DNA of 64,000 nt from Corallium rubrum. Taxonomy: Eukaryota; Cnidaria; Anthozoa; Scleralcyonacea; Coralliidae. Shown here piece by piece: positions 62,130 to 64,000 of the stretch; within the stretch, counting starts at the first letter, position 1; every line of letters starts with the position of its first letter. Location: the NCBI GenBank assembly GCA_964035015.1, contig OZ035997.1, positions 17,893,666 through 17,957,665 on the forward strand, given 5' to 3'. The notes below the pieces were generated by a model. That model made no database searches, had not been told where the DNA came from, and saw only the letters and a list, made by a program, of their open reading frames with translations. The translations under genes and the position numbers were made by a program.

Positions 62130-63161
62130 TTATGTAACAAGTGGTGGCTCAAGGTTAGTGAGAGCAGCACAAATTAACACAATGTTATCTGCATTGTGCC
62201 ACTCAGTAGCAGGGATGATTCCATGAAGAATATGGAAGTTTTTAATTTGTTCCATTTTTCGTTCAACATGTATTCGCACAGCTGCAATTCTCCTTGTTTG
62301 CTCAACCTCCTTTCTTGAAAGTTGTCGGTTTGAATCTCTCATTGGAGGCATGTTTAAAGTAACACCAAGTGGGTCTAGAAGATCTTCAATGGTAAACCCC
62401 TTATCTGCCATGACACTGTCTCCAGGTTCAAGCAGATTAAGCAAACCACTTTCCTTCACAATCTGTTTATCAGATGCATTTCCTCCCCAGAGCTGAGACA
62501 GGAATGTCACTGCTCCTGTAGGACTGATGCCTACAAGAAGCTTGAAAGTGTTGTGTGACTTGTAGCTGGAGTAAGTTATAGACTGGTTAACCAACGAGGA
62601 TGGTGTTTCAATAAAGAATTCAGTACAATCTAATATTATTCGAGTATTTGGAAATTTGTTGAAACACTGAGGCATACTTGCAGCAATCATTTCTTTACTT
62701 GGCCATACAATTAAATCCTTTAGATGAACAGCAAGTACATTATACCACGTAATAAGAACCCGAGAAACTGTACTTATTGAAACGCTGAACCGTTCTGCCA
62801 AATCTTGCTCCAGTAATCCAAGTCGTAGCCTCATGAAGACCATCAAATATTCATCAATCAACCTCATCTTTCGTTTGGGTCCAGGTTTCTGCCTATTTTC
62901 ATCTTCTAAGTATGGTTTATCCTTAAGGGAATCCTTTCCAGTCCAGTAATTTAGTTTGCTAGCCACTTGCAGCAAATTGTTGAAAATCAACATGAATGTT
63001 CCAAAATTTACAAATCCTGTATAAAATCTAGTCTTTTGATCATCTCCTTTAAGATCTTCAGCAGTGAGTGAAGGCAGGTTCACTTGCACTCCAATCTCTT
63101 TCACTTGCACAGTTTCGGTTTGAACATGTTTGTCCACTGAAGCGGAACAAAACTGGACACC
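62130..63161 (-). CDS. DDE_Tnp_4-type transposase, 3' exon
   Basis: The exon probably starts at 63161 after TATATAG; the longer frame's first 25 residues lie in the intron. The first part is Gln/Val-rich, then a GPKRKM-led helix-turn-helix at about 120-165 (RLRLGLLEQDLAERFSVSIS) matches the HTH that precedes DDE_Tnp_4 domains. Catalytic acids: D202 in IILDCTEFF, D277 in VMADKGF and E324 in IHVERKMEQ (numbered from the longer frame). Ends LTNLEPPLVT. Relatives usually carry an N-terminal THAP finger in earlier exons; here that part is outside the window or lost behind the Penelope insertion. The exon itself has no break. Confidence 0.88.
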   Translation of the reverse strand, partial: GVQFCSASVDKHVQTETVQVKEIGVQVNLPSLTAEDLKGDDQKTRFYTGFVNFGTFMLIFNNLLQVASKLNYWTGKDSLKDKPYLEDENRQKPGPKRKMRLIDEYLMVFMRLRLGLLEQDLAERFSVSISTVSRVLITWYNVLAVHLKDLIVWPSKEMIAASMPQCFNKFPNTRIILDCTEFFIETPSSLVNQSITYSSYKSHNTFKLLVGISPTGAVTFLSQLWGGNASDKQIVKESGLLNLLEPGDSVMADKGFTIEDLLDPLGVTLNMPPMRDSNRQLSRKEVEQTRRIAAVRIHVERKMEQIKNFHILHGIIPATEWHNADNIVLICAALTNLEPPLVT

Positions 63162-63304
63162 TATATAAACATTAAAAGAAAAAACTATTACAATATGAAT
63201 ATACATGTAGGGAGCATTAGGAATTTTTAGCATATCAAAAGAACAACTAATATAATAATATTACCAGGGTTAAGTCACGTTGGCCTGAAAAAAAGAGAAA
63301 AATC

Positions 63305-63342
63305 TTCTCGACGTTTCGAGCGAAGGCCCTTCGTCAGGAGAA
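63305..63342 (-). ncRNA. hammerhead-ribozyme-like motif of the Penelope-like element
   Basis: The minus strand reads CTGACGA, a short stem (GGGC/GCTC around CTTC), then GAAACGTC. The CTGANGA...GAAA core is the hammerhead signature, and hammerheads are known at the ends of Penelope-like elements. Stem III is very short, as in that group. Cleavage activity is not shown. Confidence 0.6.
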
Positions 63343-63592
63343 ATTAGTAAACAACTCACATGTGGTCACGCGTATTTATAGCAGAGCTACAATGGGAATC
63401 ACGTGAACACATGTAAGCCAATAAAAACAAAGTAAACAAATAAATTAATATGTAATTTTAGCCTGTGTGCAGGTGCTGACCCAATTTGTGGGTCAGCTAC
63501 CTGCAATTAGGCAAAGAAACAGGTTATAAATTACTATTCAAATCATCGGAAAAAGGTTAAGGAAAAGGTGTGGAATATGGTGGTGGAGTGAG

Positions 63593-64000
63593 CTAAATGA
63601 AAGAGAATCGCTCATTGAGGCCGTGAGGGTGAATGGTACCAAGTTTGTAAATGAGACGCATTTCTTGTTTACGACGAGTATCGTTACAACCTGTAATGGG
63701 CTGAATGGCACAGATTTTCATGTTGGAAAAGGAGTGGTTGGCACTGTTGAAGTGCCTGGCAACAGGTTTGTTTTGCACATTGTATTTGACATCACGAAGG
63801 TGTTCAACAAATCTGTCACCTAAACGTCTTCCAGTTTCTCCGATGTAAAGCATGGGACATTTACTGCAAGAGATACAGTAAATGAGGTTGGAGGAAGTGC
63901 AAGTGAAACTGGGGGTTATGTTGAACCTATATTTTGGAGCCGAAATTGAAATTGAGGAGTCTAAATATTTACAGGTGTTGCACCTACCACGACAGCAAGA
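63593..64000 (-). CDS. GIY-YIG endonuclease C-terminus of a Penelope-like polyprotein, partial
   Basis: Open from the window edge to a stop at 63593-63595, 135 codons. It begins with a Cys-rich CCRGRCNTC stretch and a YCISCSKCP motif, then the GIY-YIG core (MLYIGETGRRLGDRFVEHL), a KPVARHFN segment and a closing RKQEMRLIYKLGT and LNERFSF. This is the standard end of Penelope polyproteins, where the endonuclease nicks target DNA for reverse transcription. An internal Met at 63853 is not a true start. Confidence 0.88.
   Translation of the reverse strand, partial: SCCRGRCNTCKYLDSSISISAPKYRFNITPSFTCTSSNLIYCISCSKCPMLYIGETGRRLGDRFVEHLRDVKYNVQNKPVARHFNSANHSFSNMKICAIQPITGCNDTRRKQEMRLIYKLGTIHPHGLNERFSFI

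Larger units (their letters stand above)
57840..63240. mobile_element. two-gene DNA transposon: YqaJ nuclease gene plus DDE transposase gene (approximate limits)
   Basis: A plus-strand SAP-SWIM-YqaJ gene and a minus-strand HTH/DDE transposase exon face each other 0.9 kb apart. From memory, ISL2EU-type elements of the PIF/Harbinger group encode such a pair; this should be verified. The termini are not resolved: the left lies before the hAT insertion and the right beyond or within the Penelope insertion after 63240. Confidence 0.55.
63240..64000 (-). mobile_element. Penelope-like retroelement, 3' end
   Basis: The minus strand carries a GIY-YIG endonuclease end followed by a hammerhead-like motif and then the flanking intron of the transposase gene, with the junction around 63240-63265. 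The rest of the element, including reverse transcriptase, lies beyond the right edge. Confidence 0.8.

Overview
This window looks like animal nuclear DNA, most likely from a cnidarian. It is AT-rich and intron-containing, crowded with foldback and inverted-repeat transposons. It carries a fibrinogen-related lectin gene, a GH25-type lysozyme gene, intron-containing tRNA-Ile(UAU) genes and Penelope, hAT, MULE-like and Polinton-like elements. The species cannot be fixed from the sequence alone.

Region 1 (1-15823) is most of a Polinton/Maverick-like virus-type element whose left end lies outside the window. The minus strand carries an acidic protein (partial), a chromodomain piece, a retroviral-type integrase and a putative jelly-roll (penton-like) capsid protein. 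The plus strand carries a broken gene, a cassette of small membrane proteins, a zinc-ribbon protein, a double degenerate nuclease-fold protein, a BRO-N/VRR-NUC/C2H2 gene broken by one stop codon, and a protein-primed DNA polymerase B gene broken by two frameshifts. No major capsid, packaging ATPase or protease gene is visible; these may lie left of the window. The element has been hit by a 3.46-kb DNA transposon (2536-5993) that carries SAM-domain exons and a large minisatellite in its intron. The Polinton-like element ends in stacked tandem repeats, and its last bases abut a tRNA-iMet gene at base 6.

Region 2 (15824-29382) is a 13.5-kb tandem tRNA array: initiator tRNA-Met(CAU) and tRNA-Ile(UAU, short intron) genes alternate with an iMet-derived variant and a truncated tRNA-Ile 3' fragment, partly in an approximately 1.1-kb higher-order repeat. 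Some copies look functional; others are decayed, truncated, chimeric or have a changed anticodon.

Region 3 (29383-42600) has no host gene that I can support. It holds MITEs, a 3.2-kb element with about 1.1-kb inverted arms enclosing a decayed YqaJ-nuclease gene, and a foldback element with 9-bp target duplication inserted in a 206-bp satellite and itself carrying a nested insertion.

Region 4 (42607-57795) has two convergent host-type genes: a secreted fibrinogen-domain protein (plus strand, four exons) and a secreted GH25 lysozyme-like protein (minus strand, two exons, with a frameshift). Introns and spacers contain MITEs, microsatellites and a palindrome with a hammerhead-ribozyme core.

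Region 5 (57840-64000) looks like a two-gene cut-and-paste transposon: an intact 682-aa SAP-SWIM-YqaJ nuclease gene (plus strand, one intron) facing an HTH plus DDE transposase exon (minus strand). A hAT element is inserted in front of the nuclease gene and a Penelope-like retroelement (GIY-YIG end plus hammerhead motif) beyond the transposase exon.
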